Shown: positions 42,963 through 52,622, counted from the first letter of the stretch. The stretch: 64,000 bases of DNA from Arthrobacter sp. Soc17.1.1.1 (GCF_036867195.1 NZ_JBAJII010000001.1:2046001-2110000); one strand, 5' to 3'. Numbers and translations: made by a program. The notes: generated by a model not told the origin, from the sequence alone.

Positions 42963-44508
42963 CCCGGTGTGGTCCCGGACGACAGCATGGTCGGCGCCGG
43001 ACCGGGAGCCGGTGCGTCTGGCCCGGGACGTCGTCACCTTCACGCGGCAGGCTTCCAGGCAGTACAACAGGGCCCGCACATCAGTGCGCGATCTTTTCGT
43101 CGATGTGTACTCCAATGCGTTGGCGGCCGTATGCTCCGCGATGATGGTGGCGTCACTCGTCGTGGCGCTCCGGGACGAGATCACAGAGCGGAACGTCGGC
43201 GGAGCGAGCCTCGTGGCAGCGCACTGGCAGGTACTACCCGCCGGCATCCTGTGGATGGTTCTGACCTATCTGGCGTTGGTCGGGACCGTCCTGTTGGCTC
43301 GCAGGCTCGGGCCCGTCGTGGTGGGCCAGGCGGAAGGAGCGTGGTGGTTGCCGTTGCCGGTCGATCGGCGGCCGATGGTCCTCCCGTCGTTCCTCCGCCG
43401 GCTGGTCGGCGTCGGTCTCGCGGCCGGCACCTCCTACATGCCGTTCAGTGTCCTGACCGCGCTCGACCGGTCACCTGTGCAGCATGCGGGCTCGGCGGCC
43501 ATCTTCGGCGGAGCCGCTGTCGCGGCTGTCGCCGGGGCGGCGATCCTGCAGCTCCGACCGGCTCACAGGGCGTACCGCGTCGGGATCTTCCTGGGCCTCA
43601 TGCCCCTGGCAGTCCTGCCGTTCCTTGCTCTCGCGACATGGCCGCTCGTCCTGGTCTTCAGCCTCGCGGTGGCGCTCGGCGCCTACGTGGCCGCTCGCGT
43701 CGGTGACATCCATGGCATCGAGTTGCAGCGCGGCGGCGCCGTCTCAGGGCACGCTGCTGCATCCATCTTCTTCATCGACCTCAACGAGTTGCGCCGCTCC
43801 CTGGTAGCCGCACCCTCGGCGCGTGTCAGCCGCCGCGGCTCGCACTACTACGGCCGCCCTGCCCGCGGGGCCCTCGCCGCGATGCTGCGCGCCGACGTCG
43901 TGGCATACCTGCGCCTGCAGCCATCGCCCACGATCGCCCTGGTGTGGTTCGGGGTATGCGTCAGCGTCACCCTTGTCAGCCCAGCCCTTCCCGTGGTCCT
44001 CGAGCTGGCCATGATCCTCATCGCAGGCTGTGCCGCGACAGCGGGAACGGGGACCGTTGCACGACGGACGGCAGTCGTCCCCGACCTCGACACGCTCCTC
44101 CCCGTCACTACGGTTCTGGTGCGCTGCAGCCGGATGCTCATGCCCACGCTGACCATGGGTGCGTGGATGGGCGGCCTCACCGGCGTGCTGACGGTGCTGG
44201 GGGCCGGACCGCCGAGCCTCGCGCTCCTCGGCGCCCTCGCGGGTCTGGGAATGGGAGCCGGCGCTGTCCGAGCGGCCACACGTCCCGCGACGGACTGGAC
44301 CACACCGCCGGTCGAGACCCCGTTCGGCTCCGTACCCAGAACCCAGCTGTCCTCGCTCCTGCGCGGAACGGACACGACAGTGCTCGCGATGGCCCCGCTC
44401 CTCCTCAGCCTCTACCTGGGCGTCGTGTACCCCTGGCTGATCCTCGCCCAGATCGTCGCCAGCGCCACCGCCGTCGTCGTGCAGGCGTCGACGCCGACCG
44501 CCCGCTGA
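42949..44508 (+). CDS. DUF6297-like ABC exporter permease
   Basis: 519 residues from TTG at 42949 (GGGGAG 10 bases upstream; GTG 42967 is an alternative). About ten to twelve hydrophobic segments, e.g. ILWMVLTYLALVGTVLLARRL, AAIFGGAAVAAVAGAAILQL and LAGLGMGAGAVRAAT. A long cytoplasmic loop with Arg-rich text (SARVSRRGSHYYGRPARGALAAMLRADVVAYLRLQPS) lies between halves, a pattern I associate with actinobacterial DUF6297 permeases. Substrate unknown. It overlaps the ATPase gene. Confidence 0.78.
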   Translation: MQVPDPVWSRTTAWSAPDREPVRLARDVVTFTRQASRQYNRARTSVRDLFVDVYSNALAAVCSAMMVASLVVALRDEITERNVGGASLVAAHWQVLPAGILWMVLTYLALVGTVLLARRLGPVVVGQAEGAWWLPLPVDRRPMVLPSFLRRLVGVGLAAGTSYMPFSVLTALDRSPVQHAGSAAIFGGAAVAAVAGAAILQLRPAHRAYRVGIFLGLMPLAVLPFLALATWPLVLVFSLAVALGAYVAARVGDIHGIELQRGGAVSGHAAASIFFIDLNELRRSLVAAPSARVSRRGSHYYGRPARGALAAMLRADVVAYLRLQPSPTIALVWFGVCVSVTLVSPALPVVLELAMILIAGCAATAGTGTVARRTAVVPDLDTLLPVTTVLVRCSRMLMPTLTMGAWMGGLTGVLTVLGAGPPSLALLGALAGLGMGAGAVRAATRPATDWTTPPVETPFGSVPRTQLSSLLRGTDTTVLAMAPLLLSLYLGVVYPWLILAQIVASATAVVVQASTPTAR

Positions 44509-44604
44509 AGGATCACCCAGCGGGAGACCCCGCGTTCTACGTGGCGGTGTTCGCGCCCGTGCTGGTCGTTCGAGTGTCGTGGGATTTCCAGGACCAGCTG
44601 ATCC

Positions 44605-44895
44605 CTACTGGACCTCGGCCCTCGGCGTGGACGGGGTGGCGTCGGACGTCGTGGCGTCGATATGGCGCATGACCAGGGCCGCAGAGATGAGGGCCGCGGA
44701 GAACGGCAGGCAAGCCAGGGGTGCCAGCAGGTACAGCTGGGTCAGGACGACGAAGAACGCGTTCTCACCGTTGAAGGTGGTTGCGCCGACGTTCTGCATG
44801 AACAGGTTTGTGAGGAGCATCGCGAGGAGACCGACCACCCCGACGATGATTCCCGCCCGCAGTGTGCCCGGTCCCTTTCCGGGCGTCCCTTGCAT
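44605..44895 (-). CDS. Small membrane protein, function unknown
   Basis: 96 residues with two strong helices: AGIIVGVVGLLAMLLTNLFMQ and FFVVLTQLYLLAPLACLPFSAALISAALVM, separated by NVGATTFNGENA. Start ATG at 44895. It is antisense to the gap between the ABC permease and the kinase gene, so it stands alone. I do not recognise the family, but the hydrophobicity pattern and codon use support a real gene. Confidence 0.6.
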   Translation of the reverse strand: MQGTPGKGPGTLRAGIIVGVVGLLAMLLTNLFMQNVGATTFNGENAFFVVLTQLYLLAPLACLPFSAALISAALVMRHIDATTSDATPSTPRAEVQ

Positions 44896-44926
44896 CCGCC
44901 GGGCCCACGATAGGACAGTTGGGCAG

Positions 44927-45475
44927 ATGCGCTCCCACGTCCTTTTCATCAGCGGTCGTTCCGGTGTCGGCAAGTCCACCGCTGCGGTCGCCCTCCACGA
45001 GCAACTCATCGGATGCGACGTCCAGCACGCGGTGATCGAGGGCGACTATCTCGACCTCGCCTATCCCCCGCCACACCTCGCGTTCCCCGATGCCCGTCTC
45101 AGCGAGCAGAATCTCGCCGCCCTGTGGGCCGGCTATCGATCTCTGGGCTACCGCCGGCTCATCTACACCAATACGGCGGCCGTCCTCGAACTGTCGGGCC
45201 TGGTGGCAGCGATGGGCGATGACCCGATCGTCACAGCGGTTCTGCTGTGCAGCAGCGACGAGCATGCCCGGGCACGGCTGGAGCGTCGGAACCACGGGGC
45301 AGTCGACCCCGCCCTGCTCGGTCGGAGCGCCGCAATGAGGAGCCGGCTCGATGAGCAGGCTCCGGCGTCGGTGCATCGGATCGACACCGACGAACTCGAC
45401 CCGTCCGGTGTCGCGACCCGACTGCTCTCACTCACTGGCTGGGCCGAGGCGGAACATCGCGCCTCGACCCCCTGA
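44927..45475 (+). CDS. P-loop kinase-like protein
   Basis: 182 residues. MRSHVLFISGRSGVGKSTAAVALHEQL has a Walker A (GRSGVGKST); VIEGDYLDLAYP supplies an acidic residue as in shikimate or gluconate kinases; later text LICSSDEHARARLERRNHG resembles the LID Arg region. A small-molecule kinase is likely, substrate unknown. It is divergent from the small membrane protein. Confidence 0.78.
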   Translation: MRSHVLFISGRSGVGKSTAAVALHEQLIGCDVQHAVIEGDYLDLAYPPPHLAFPDARLSEQNLAALWAGYRSLGYRRLIYTNTAAVLELSGLVAAMGDDPIVTAVLLCSSDEHARARLERRNHGAVDPALLGRSAAMRSRLDEQAPASVHRIDTDELDPSGVATRLLSLTGWAEAEHRASTP

Positions 45476-45503
45476 GGGAGGTCACGAGACAACCCGTCCC
45501 GTC

Positions 45504-46277
45504 CTAGCGCGAGGCGGCAGCGATAACGTCAGGGCTGGCGCCGAACCGGATCTCGGGAAGTGCCTCGAAGGCCGGCCTGGCGAACCAGTAGCCCTGGAAC
45601 AGGCGGATGCCCTGTGCCTTCAGGAACAGGAACTCCGCCTCGGTCTCGATGCCTTCCGCGAGCACCGTGATGCCGAGCTTCCCGGCGATGCCCACGATGC
45701 CGGCGACGACGGCCTGGCGTGCCGCGCTGCCGTCGACGCCCCTGACGATCTCCATGTCGATCTTGAGCAGATCGGGCTGGAACTCGACCAGCAGCGACAA
45801 GCCCGCATGACCGGCCCCGAAGTCGTCGATGGCCGTGGTGAAACCGTGCTTGCGATACTCGGTGATGATGTTCGTCAGGTGAGCGGTGTCCGCCACCTCC
45901 TCGTTCTCCGTGAACTCGAACATGATCGACGACGTCGGGAAACTGCACCGCGAAGCTGCGAGCAGGGTCGCCCGCAGGCAGGCAGCCGGTTCGTAGACCG
46001 CATTGGGCATGAAGTTGATCGACAGCTTCAGATCGTCATCCGCCGGGAACAGGCGGGATGCAAGCTCGATCGCCTTCACCCGGCAGTCCTGGTCGAAGCG
46101 GTACTTCTGCTCCGCCGAGATCCGCGTGAGAACCTCGGCAGCGCCCTCCCCCGCCATCCCTCGGACGAGAGCCTCATAGCCCCAGACGCGGTCGTCGACG
46201 GCGTCGTAGATCGGCTGGAAGGCCATGCTGAAGTCGAAGTCGAGCCTCGCGGATGTCGTGCAGCCATTGCATGCCAT
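45504..46277 (-). CDS. EAL-domain protein (c-di-GMP phosphodiesterase)
   Basis: 257 residues, a stand-alone EAL domain that hydrolyses cyclic di-GMP to pGpG. FQPIYDAVDDRVWGYEALVRG provides the EAL motif; LSINFMPNAVYEP, MFEFTENEEV, TAIDDFGAGHAGLSLL (DDFG, here DDFGAGHA), LLKIDMEIVRG and VLAEGIETEAE are all present, so the metal and catalytic residues look intact. The N-terminus carries MACNGC, a Cys-x2-Cys whose role is unknown. Start ATG 46277 has GAGGGG 8 bases upstream. It lies directly downstream of the chitinase-like gene. Confidence 0.88.
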   Translation of the reverse strand: MACNGCTTSARLDFDFSMAFQPIYDAVDDRVWGYEALVRGMAGEGAAEVLTRISAEQKYRFDQDCRVKAIELASRLFPADDDLKLSINFMPNAVYEPAACLRATLLAASRCSFPTSSIMFEFTENEEVADTAHLTNIITEYRKHGFTTAIDDFGAGHAGLSLLVEFQPDLLKIDMEIVRGVDGSAARQAVVAGIVGIAGKLGITVLAEGIETEAEFLFLKAQGIRLFQGYWFARPAFEALPEIRFGASPDVIAAASR

Positions 46278-46331
46278 GCAGAATGCCCCCTCACTGGTCT
46301 CGTCCACCCTAGAACAATCAGCGCCGGACGA

Positions 46332-47894
46332 TCAGGAGGCCGACTTCTCCTCGACGGCCTTCAGCACCGCGGCGTCGTCGAGCTTCTGCCACGGCGACGC
46401 GTCCGAGCCCTGCTCGGCCGCCTCCGGGCTGTCGCTCTGGCTCCACCACTTCGCCTCGTACACACGGCCCTCCACGAGGATCCGGTCGCCGCGCTCGTAC
46501 ACGGCCTGCGCGTCCCATTCGGGGTAGAGCCCCGCCGGGGCGGTGACCGCGGGAACGGGCCGCTCGTCCGGCAGCACCGGGCCCAGCAGCGTCCACGGGG
46601 TCTCCTCCGCCTGCAGCACGGGATCGTCCGGCAGATCGCCCTGCGTCCAGTACTTCGCGGTGTACACGTTGCCGTGCCACACCACGCGGTCGTCCTCGCG
46701 GTACGTCCCGACGTCCGACCAGACCGGGTACGGGCTCGTCTCCGGATCGTCCTCGACCAGGGCTTCCGGCGCCTCCTCGACCACGGGCTCCTCGGCGAGC
46801 GTCGCGGCCCGGCCCTCGAAGCCGTCCCCCAGCAGGGGCGCGAACTGCAGGCCTCCCTGGTCGATGCCGCTGCACGCGTCGGAGACGACGGTCGTGTCCG
46901 CGTAGTTCTCGCTGCACGTGCCGTCGCGGTTCAGCGACCACATGGACATGCGGCCCACTCCACGCTCGGCGGCGAAGGCGTTGAACGCCTTCGCGTCGTC
47001 GAGCGTGAAGACCTCACCCTTGACGTCGTTCTGTCCGATCATCGGCGTCAGCCCGACCTTCCGCCAGGCGGCCTGCGGGCCGATCTCGATGCCCGCCCGC
47101 TCGTACAGCACCTGCAGTTGGCGGTGCGTGGCGTCCGCCGCGTTCTGCGACGCGGTCAGCATGCCGGTTCCCTCGGGCCGGCTGCCGCCGTAGTCCATGG
47201 TCATGACGTTCACGCCGGCGAGATCGACGCCGGCCTCGAGGAACTGTGCGACGGCGGCCGTCCCGTCGGCGGTCAGCCCGCTCGGGGCGACCGGCAGGGT
47301 CAGCCAGATGTTGAGCGGGGTCTCCGTGCCGGCCCGCTCGGACTGCAGGGCGGCGAGGGCCTCCGCGCGGCGCTGCCCGGCTTCGGTGTCCTTCAGGTTC
47401 TCGCCCTCGATGTCGAGGTCCACGGTGGAGAGCTTGTACCGGTCGATGACGTCCGCGTACGCGTCCTTCAGGTCGTCGGGGTCCGTGCAGGCGGTGGCGA
47501 GCTCGTCGTTGAGGAGGCCGCCGAAGGACACGATGACCTCCCCGCCGTCCTGCACCAGCCGGGCGACGCGACGGTCCAGGTCCAGCCCGGCCTCGGCCTC
47601 GTCCAGCCCGTAGAAGGTGCCCCAGGACGGGGTGCACGGCTCGGTCTTCGACGCGACGATGAAGGACAGCACCACGCTCCCGCCGGTCTCCACCGCCGGG
47701 TCCTCGAACTCGTAGGACGGCGTGGCGGTGACATCCACGTACCCCGCGAAGAACGCACCCGCGCTCTCGGCGGCCCGCGCATCCTCCCAGCGGTCGAAGC
47801 CGGTCAGGCCGCCCACGGCGAGACCGCCGACGACGACGGACAGGAGCGTGAGGCGCAGGACGGAGAGTTTCCGGCCGGGAAAGCGAGCAGACAC
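46332..47894 (-). CDS. GH18 chitinase-like protein with two carbohydrate-binding modules
   Basis: 520 residues, GTG start at 47894. An N-terminal membrane anchor or signal (VLRLTLLSVVVGGLAVGGL) is followed by a GH18 barrel: FAGYVDVTATPSYEF, GGEVIVSFGG, STVDLDIEGEN (the D-x-D-x-E motif near residue 163 with Ser in place of the first Asp of DxxDxDxE) and VNVMTMDYGG. The C-terminal 120 residues are two CBM5/12-like modules (YPVWSDVGTYREDDRVVWHGNVYTAKYWTQGD and YPEWDAQAVYERGDRILVEGRVYEAKWWSQSD). Substrate could be chitin or a related beta-1,4-linked GlcNAc polymer. It is divergent from the GT2 synthase. Confidence 0.88.
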   Translation of the reverse strand: MSARFPGRKLSVLRLTLLSVVVGGLAVGGLTGFDRWEDARAAESAGAFFAGYVDVTATPSYEFEDPAVETGGSVVLSFIVASKTEPCTPSWGTFYGLDEAEAGLDLDRRVARLVQDGGEVIVSFGGLLNDELATACTDPDDLKDAYADVIDRYKLSTVDLDIEGENLKDTEAGQRRAEALAALQSERAGTETPLNIWLTLPVAPSGLTADGTAAVAQFLEAGVDLAGVNVMTMDYGGSRPEGTGMLTASQNAADATHRQLQVLYERAGIEIGPQAAWRKVGLTPMIGQNDVKGEVFTLDDAKAFNAFAAERGVGRMSMWSLNRDGTCSENYADTTVVSDACSGIDQGGLQFAPLLGDGFEGRAATLAEEPVVEEAPEALVEDDPETSPYPVWSDVGTYREDDRVVWHGNVYTAKYWTQGDLPDDPVLQAEETPWTLLGPVLPDERPVPAVTAPAGLYPEWDAQAVYERGDRILVEGRVYEAKWWSQSDSPEAAEQGSDASPWQKLDDAAVLKAVEEKSAS

Positions 47895-48094
47895 ATGGAC
47901 CCCAGAGGACAGCCTCGAGAGAGGCGGAAGAGCGCACCGCGGGTGCGCGAGACGGTTGAAGCGTAAGGGAAAATACCGTCGCCGTCATTCTTTCGCCTAA
48001 CGCCGACGGCACGCCGGCCGATGGTGGAGAGTGACGCTGCGTATCGCGGGGGCGACGTCGTGCGTCCACCCGTCCGCCTACTGCCGAGGTAGCC

Positions 48095-50545
48095 ATGTCC
48101 AGATCCAGCGATGCCACCGAGTCCGCACCCAGGCCACGATCACGAGCCGACGCCGAAGCGGCGGGAGCCGCGGGCGCGGGAGCGACCGCCGTGCCGTCGG
48201 GCGTCGCCGCCGCGGCCGTCCTCGAGCAGGCGGCCGCCGCCGCTCCCGGAGCCGCACCGGCCCGGCGTCGCCAGTGGGGCGCCGAGCGGCGCTCGGAGCC
48301 GCTGTCCATCGTGCACCCGACGCCGTCGTCGCGGAAGATCGCGCTCGGCCGGATCGGCATCGTGGTCACGGTGCTGGCGTGGCTCACGTACATCGTCACG
48401 ACGATCCTGCGGCAGTTCGCCAACAACCCGAACGCCGGCTTCCGGTTCCAGATCGAGGCGACGTCGTACCTGATCGTCGTCACCTTCCTGACGTTCTCGG
48501 CGCTCATGTACCTGCTGGCGCGCCAGGGTGCGCTGTACCGGTTCCGCGACCACCGGCGCGTGCCGCGCGGCGAACTGGACCGCCACTTCGCGCACCACGA
48601 GGAAGGCATCACCGTCCTCGTGCCGTCCTACGCGGAGGAGCCCGCCGTCGTCCGCGCCACGCTCTGGTCCGCGGCCCTGCAGGAGTTCCCCAACATCCGG
48701 GTGGTGCTCCTCCTCGACGACCCGCCCCACCCCAAGGACCCCGTGATCCGCGAGCGCCTGGACACCACGCGCGCCCTGTCCTTCGAGATCGAGTCCGCCC
48801 TCCTCGAACCCTCCACCCGGGCGACCGCCGCGCTCGCCGCGTTCGAGGCGGACCTCGCCGCGCGCGACACCGGCACCCCGCCGTCGTGCGATGACCTGCC
48901 CCCGCTCATCGCCGCGTACGAGGCGGCCGCCGTCTGGCTCGAGGACATGGCCGACGCCGAGACGGTGGGCGACCACGTGGACGAGTTCTTCGTGGACCTC
49001 GTCCTCATGGGCCTCGCCCGCGAGCTCCGCCTGACCATCTACGCCCTCGACGCGGCACTGGTGCAGGAGCAGTGCCCCGAGCCCGACCGCATCCGCGAGC
49101 TGTACGTGCGGCTCGTACGGATCTTCAACACGCGCCTCGAGACGTTCGAGCGGAAGGCCTTCGCCTCCCTCTCGCACGAGGCGAACAAGGCCATGAACCT
49201 CAACGCGTACATCTCGCTGATGGGCCAGCGGTGGCGGAAGGAGCAGGTGGCCACGGGCACGGTGCTGCGGCCCCTCGCGGACGGGGAGGGCGGGGACGAC
49301 GACGACATCCTCGACGTCACCGACTCCACGTACCTGCTCACGCTCGATGCCGACTCCCTGCTGCTGCGCGACTACTGCCTGCGTCTCGTGCACCTGCTCG
49401 AATCGCCCGGCAACGAGCGGATCGCCGTCACGCAGACGCCGTACTCGTCCTTCCGTGGTGCCCCGACGCGCATCGAGCGGGTCGCGGGGGCGACGACGGA
49501 CATCCAGCACATCCTGCATCAGGGCATGTCCTACTACGGGTCGACCTTCTGGGTGGGCGCCAACGCCGTCATCCGGAAGCAGGCGGTGGAGGACATCGTC
49601 GAGGTCGAGAACGTGGGCGGCTTCGAGATCAAGACCTACATCCAGGACCGCACCGTCATCGAGGACACGGAGTCCAGCGTGGACCTCGGCACCCACGGGT
49701 GGACGCTCATGAACTACCCCGAGCGCCTCAGCTACAGCGCCACGCCGCCCGACTTCGGGTCCCTCGTGGTCCAGCGCCGGCGCTGGGCGAACGGCGGCCT
49801 GCTGATCCTGCCGAAGCTGTGGAACCAGCTCCGCCGGCGCCGCCACCTCCGCGAGCAGGTGCTGGCCCGCGAGGTGCTGCTGCGCGTCAACTACATGGCG
49901 TCCATCGCGTGGGCGAGCTTCGGGCTGCTGTTCCTCCTCGCGTACCCCTACGACAGCAGGCTCCTCAGCCCTGTCGTGTTCCTCGCGGCCGCGCCGTACT
50001 TCCTCGCGATGGGCAGCGATCTCCGCGACTGCGGGCACCGCTTCTCGGACATCTTCCGGATCTACGGCTTTAACCTCGTGCTGCTGCCGGTCAACCTCGC
50101 CGGCGTGCTGAAGTCCATCCAGCAGGCGTTCACGGGTGAGAAGATCCCGTTCGTCCGGACACCGAAGGTGAAGGACCGCACCGCGGCGCCTGGCCTCTAC
50201 GTGGTGATCCCGTACCTGATCGTCGCGTTCTCGCTGCTCACGCTCGCCCGTGACGTCCTGGACCAGAACTGGGGCAACGCCGTCTTCGCCGGCCTGAACG
50301 CCGTCCTGGCCGCCGGTGCCATCCGCGCCTACATCGGGATCAAGAACTCCCTGGTGGACATGTGGCTCGGCGTCCTGAACTGGCTGTACGTGGCACCGCG
50401 GACGAAGAAGGTCGAGGAGTCGAAGGTCGTCCCGAAGACGGCGGCCGAAGCGGACTGGTCGTCGATCCTCTACCACGGCGACCGCCGCCTGAACCGTGAC
50501 CTGCGCTCGGGCAACGACCGCCGCCGCCGGGCCGGGGTGCGCTGA
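48095..50545 (+). CDS. GT2-family polysaccharide synthase (cellulose-synthase-like)
   Basis: 816 residues. Two membrane helices near 85-105 and 122-145 precede the cytosolic GT-A domain: ITVLVPSYAEEPAVV, VVLLLDDPP (first Asp), LLTLDADSLL (DxD near 415), then IEDTES and VVQRRRWANGG (QxxRW near 559). Four to five helices follow. A helical insert of about 150 residues separates the first Asp from the DxD, longer than in BcsA. No PilZ domain is visible. Processive synthesis of a beta-linked polymer is likely. The neighbouring GH18 and EAL genes point to a regulated secreted polysaccharide. Confidence 0.87.
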   Translation: MSRSSDATESAPRPRSRADAEAAGAAGAGATAVPSGVAAAAVLEQAAAAAPGAAPARRRQWGAERRSEPLSIVHPTPSSRKIALGRIGIVVTVLAWLTYIVTTILRQFANNPNAGFRFQIEATSYLIVVTFLTFSALMYLLARQGALYRFRDHRRVPRGELDRHFAHHEEGITVLVPSYAEEPAVVRATLWSAALQEFPNIRVVLLLDDPPHPKDPVIRERLDTTRALSFEIESALLEPSTRATAALAAFEADLAARDTGTPPSCDDLPPLIAAYEAAAVWLEDMADAETVGDHVDEFFVDLVLMGLARELRLTIYALDAALVQEQCPEPDRIRELYVRLVRIFNTRLETFERKAFASLSHEANKAMNLNAYISLMGQRWRKEQVATGTVLRPLADGEGGDDDDILDVTDSTYLLTLDADSLLLRDYCLRLVHLLESPGNERIAVTQTPYSSFRGAPTRIERVAGATTDIQHILHQGMSYYGSTFWVGANAVIRKQAVEDIVEVENVGGFEIKTYIQDRTVIEDTESSVDLGTHGWTLMNYPERLSYSATPPDFGSLVVQRRRWANGGLLILPKLWNQLRRRRHLREQVLAREVLLRVNYMASIAWASFGLLFLLAYPYDSRLLSPVVFLAAAPYFLAMGSDLRDCGHRFSDIFRIYGFNLVLLPVNLAGVLKSIQQAFTGEKIPFVRTPKVKDRTAAPGLYVVIPYLIVAFSLLTLARDVLDQNWGNAVFAGLNAVLAAGAIRAYIGIKNSLVDMWLGVLNWLYVAPRTKKVEESKVVPKTAAEADWSSILYHGDRRLNRDLRSGNDRRRRAGVR

Positions 50546-50574
50546 TCCGCCCCCGAGAGGACGATCCCGCAGGC

Positions 50575-51135
50575 ATGCGTCGGAGCGGCACTCCCCCGCG
50601 GTTCGTGGATCCACGACGGACGGGAACACTGATCGGGCTCGTGGGGGCGTGCGTCTTCGTCTTCTCCTATACGCCTGCGTCCGCGCACGTGCCGGCCGTC
50701 GGGGCGCGCATCCTCGTCATCGCTGCCGTGAGTGCAACGCTGTGGTTCCTCTTCGTCGCACCGCGCTTCCTCGGCCCCTTCGTACCGCCGCGGGGGTGGC
50801 AGATCGGCGTGTACCTCCTCTGCGTCGTCATGGAGCTCGCGCTGATCGCGGCCGGTGGCCGGTTGCTCGAATCGATCGGGAGACCGGAGCTCCGGCCTGC
50901 CCTGATCGCCCTCGTCGTGGGTCTGCATTTCCTCCCCTTCGCCTGGGCGTTCAGGGAGCGGATGTTCTACACACTGGGCGGAGTGATCATCGTTCTCGGC
51001 GGTCTGGGACTGCTCATCGCCACCCCGACCAGCGCCCTCGGAGCAGCCGTCGGATCAGGGTTGGCCATGTCGTTCATCCTGCTCGCCTACAGCCTCGGCC
51101 TCTTCGCTCCCCGTCGGACGACTGCCGACCACTGA
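50575..51135 (+). CDS. Multi-pass membrane protein, function unknown
   Basis: 186 residues with six predicted helices (GTLIGLVGACVFVFSYTP, ILVIAAVSATLWFLFVAP, WQIGVYLLCVVMELALIAAGG, ALIALVVGLHFLPFAWAF, YTLGGVIIVLGGLGLLIA and SFILLAYSLGLFAP). It starts 29 bases after the GT2 stop on the same strand, so may be part of the polysaccharide locus. I do not recognise the family. Confidence 0.75.
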   Translation: MRRSGTPPRFVDPRRTGTLIGLVGACVFVFSYTPASAHVPAVGARILVIAAVSATLWFLFVAPRFLGPFVPPRGWQIGVYLLCVVMELALIAAGGRLLESIGRPELRPALIALVVGLHFLPFAWAFRERMFYTLGGVIIVLGGLGLLIATPTSALGAAVGSGLAMSFILLAYSLGLFAPRRTTADH

Positions 51136-51192
51136 CGACCACACGCACGCACTGGGCGTGCCCGGCGAGGAGTTCCTGAAGCAACCAGCCCT

Positions 51193-51693
51193 TCAGTCGG
51201 ATTCGCCTGCACGTGCGCGGATAGACGCCGCATTGCCGCTGAGTGCCGGCTTGTACCGTTCGATGTCGGGAGTGCTGACGAAGCCGACCACCAGATCGAG
51301 CAGAGCTGCGACCGATGCGTCCGGCCGGCCCGCTGCATGCAGGGTGATGGCTTCGAAGGCGCTGAGTGCCGGGGAGCCGGGAAAGGCAGTACGAGCTGCC
51401 CGGAAGACCTCCAGCGACTCGTCATACGCGCCCAGGTTCCTCAGTGTCGACCCGTACTGGACATAGCACCGGCGCAACACGTCACCGTCGAGCCCGGCAG
51501 CAAGCGCCTTCTCGTAGAACCCTCGCGCGATGTCCTCCTGTCCCGCCGTGTCATACGCGCCGCCGACCTCATAGAGCACTCGCGCGTTCTCAGGGTGGGC
51601 GGCGTACAAGGGCAGTAATGCGTCGATGGTCGGCTGCATGTTGTCCCGGTCGCGACGCTCGACGATCCGATCGAGCTCATCATTCAACGTCAT
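51193..51693 (-). CDS. Tetratricopeptide-repeat protein
   Basis: 166 residues made of about three TPR-like helix pairs: ARVLYEVGGAYDTAGQEDIARGFYEKALAAG, RRCYVQYGSTLRNLGAYDESLEVFRAARTAFPG, LSAFEAITLHAAGRPDASVAALLDLVVGF. A protein-protein interaction role is likely. The family looks like the DUF-type TPR proteins widespread in Gram-positive bacteria. Start ATG 51693 or 51711. Confidence 0.82.
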   Translation of the reverse strand: MTLNDELDRIVERRDRDNMQPTIDALLPLYAAHPENARVLYEVGGAYDTAGQEDIARGFYEKALAAGLDGDVLRRCYVQYGSTLRNLGAYDESLEVFRAARTAFPGSPALSAFEAITLHAAGRPDASVAALLDLVVGFVSTPDIERYKPALSGNAASIRARAGESD

Positions 51694-51873
51694 GGCGACA
51701 CCCTCGCACATTGTGCGAGCCGTATCGGCGTCGGTAGCGCGGCGGTACGACCACCGTGACGCAACGGCCGACGCGATCCGCCGTGTCGAGCAGGAGAGTG
51801 CCCACGCTCGTCGTCCCTGTCCTCCGCCGACGGACCCGTTACCGGGCATCGAAGGGACGGTACGGTGAAACCC

Positions 51874-52452
51874 ATGACAGGTGTGCCGGCTCAGCGTGTT
51901 CTCTTCCACGGGGTGACCGGCAGCGGCAAGACCTCGGCTGCGCACGCGTATGCAGAGGCGACCGGTGTGCCGGAGTTCTCTGCCGATGACGACATCGGAT
52001 GGCTCCCCGCATGGACGGGCCGTCCTGTCGAGGACCAGCACCGGATCGCCGCCGATCTTGCCGCGCAGGACCGCTGGGTGCTCGACAGTGCCTACTCCGC
52101 TTGGCGGCACCTGGTCGTGACGCGGGCCGAACTCGTCGTGTTCCTCGACTATCCGCGGTGGCTGTCCCTCGGGCGCCTGGTCCGGCGAACGATCCGACGG
52201 ATCGTGACGAAGGAACCGGTGTGCAACGGCAACACCGAGACACTCCGCCGCGCCCTGGCCAACGACTCGATCATCCGGTGGCATTTTAGGACCTTCAGCC
52301 GGAAGAAGGACGCCATCAGCCAGATCATCGCTGATCCGTCCATGCCTCCAGTGCTGTCGTTCCGGCGTCCTCGCGATCTCGATGCATGGATCGCAGCGGG
52401 TGCTGAACCACCGTCGGCCGCCGGATCGGAGTCGTCCCCCGGTCTGTCTTAG
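51874..52452 (+). CDS. P-loop adenylate-kinase-like protein
   Basis: 192 residues. RVLFHGVTGSGKTSAAHAYAEATG has Walker A (GVTGSGKT), followed by AQDRWVLDSAYSAWRHLVVTRAELVVFLDYPRWLSLGRLVRRTIRR, the pattern of FlaR/AAA_17-type kinases. Substrate unknown. The ATG at 51874 lies 7 bases after TACGGT and is preferred over GTG 51865 for that reason. Confidence 0.8.
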   Translation: MTGVPAQRVLFHGVTGSGKTSAAHAYAEATGVPEFSADDDIGWLPAWTGRPVEDQHRIAADLAAQDRWVLDSAYSAWRHLVVTRAELVVFLDYPRWLSLGRLVRRTIRRIVTKEPVCNGNTETLRRALANDSIIRWHFRTFSRKKDAISQIIADPSMPPVLSFRRPRDLDAWIAAGAEPPSAAGSESSPGLS

Positions 52453-52622
52453 GCGGACCTGCACGAAGCAGCGCTCACCGCCGCCCCGCCGGCGACTCCG
52501 AAGCGTCCGAGATGGTGAAGGCCATTGCGCTATCCGTTGCGGGAGGGGCTCGAGCGACCGACAGTAGGATGGAAGGGTCGTGATGCGTTGACCGCGATAC
52601 CCCGTCCGAACAGGAACCCGCC

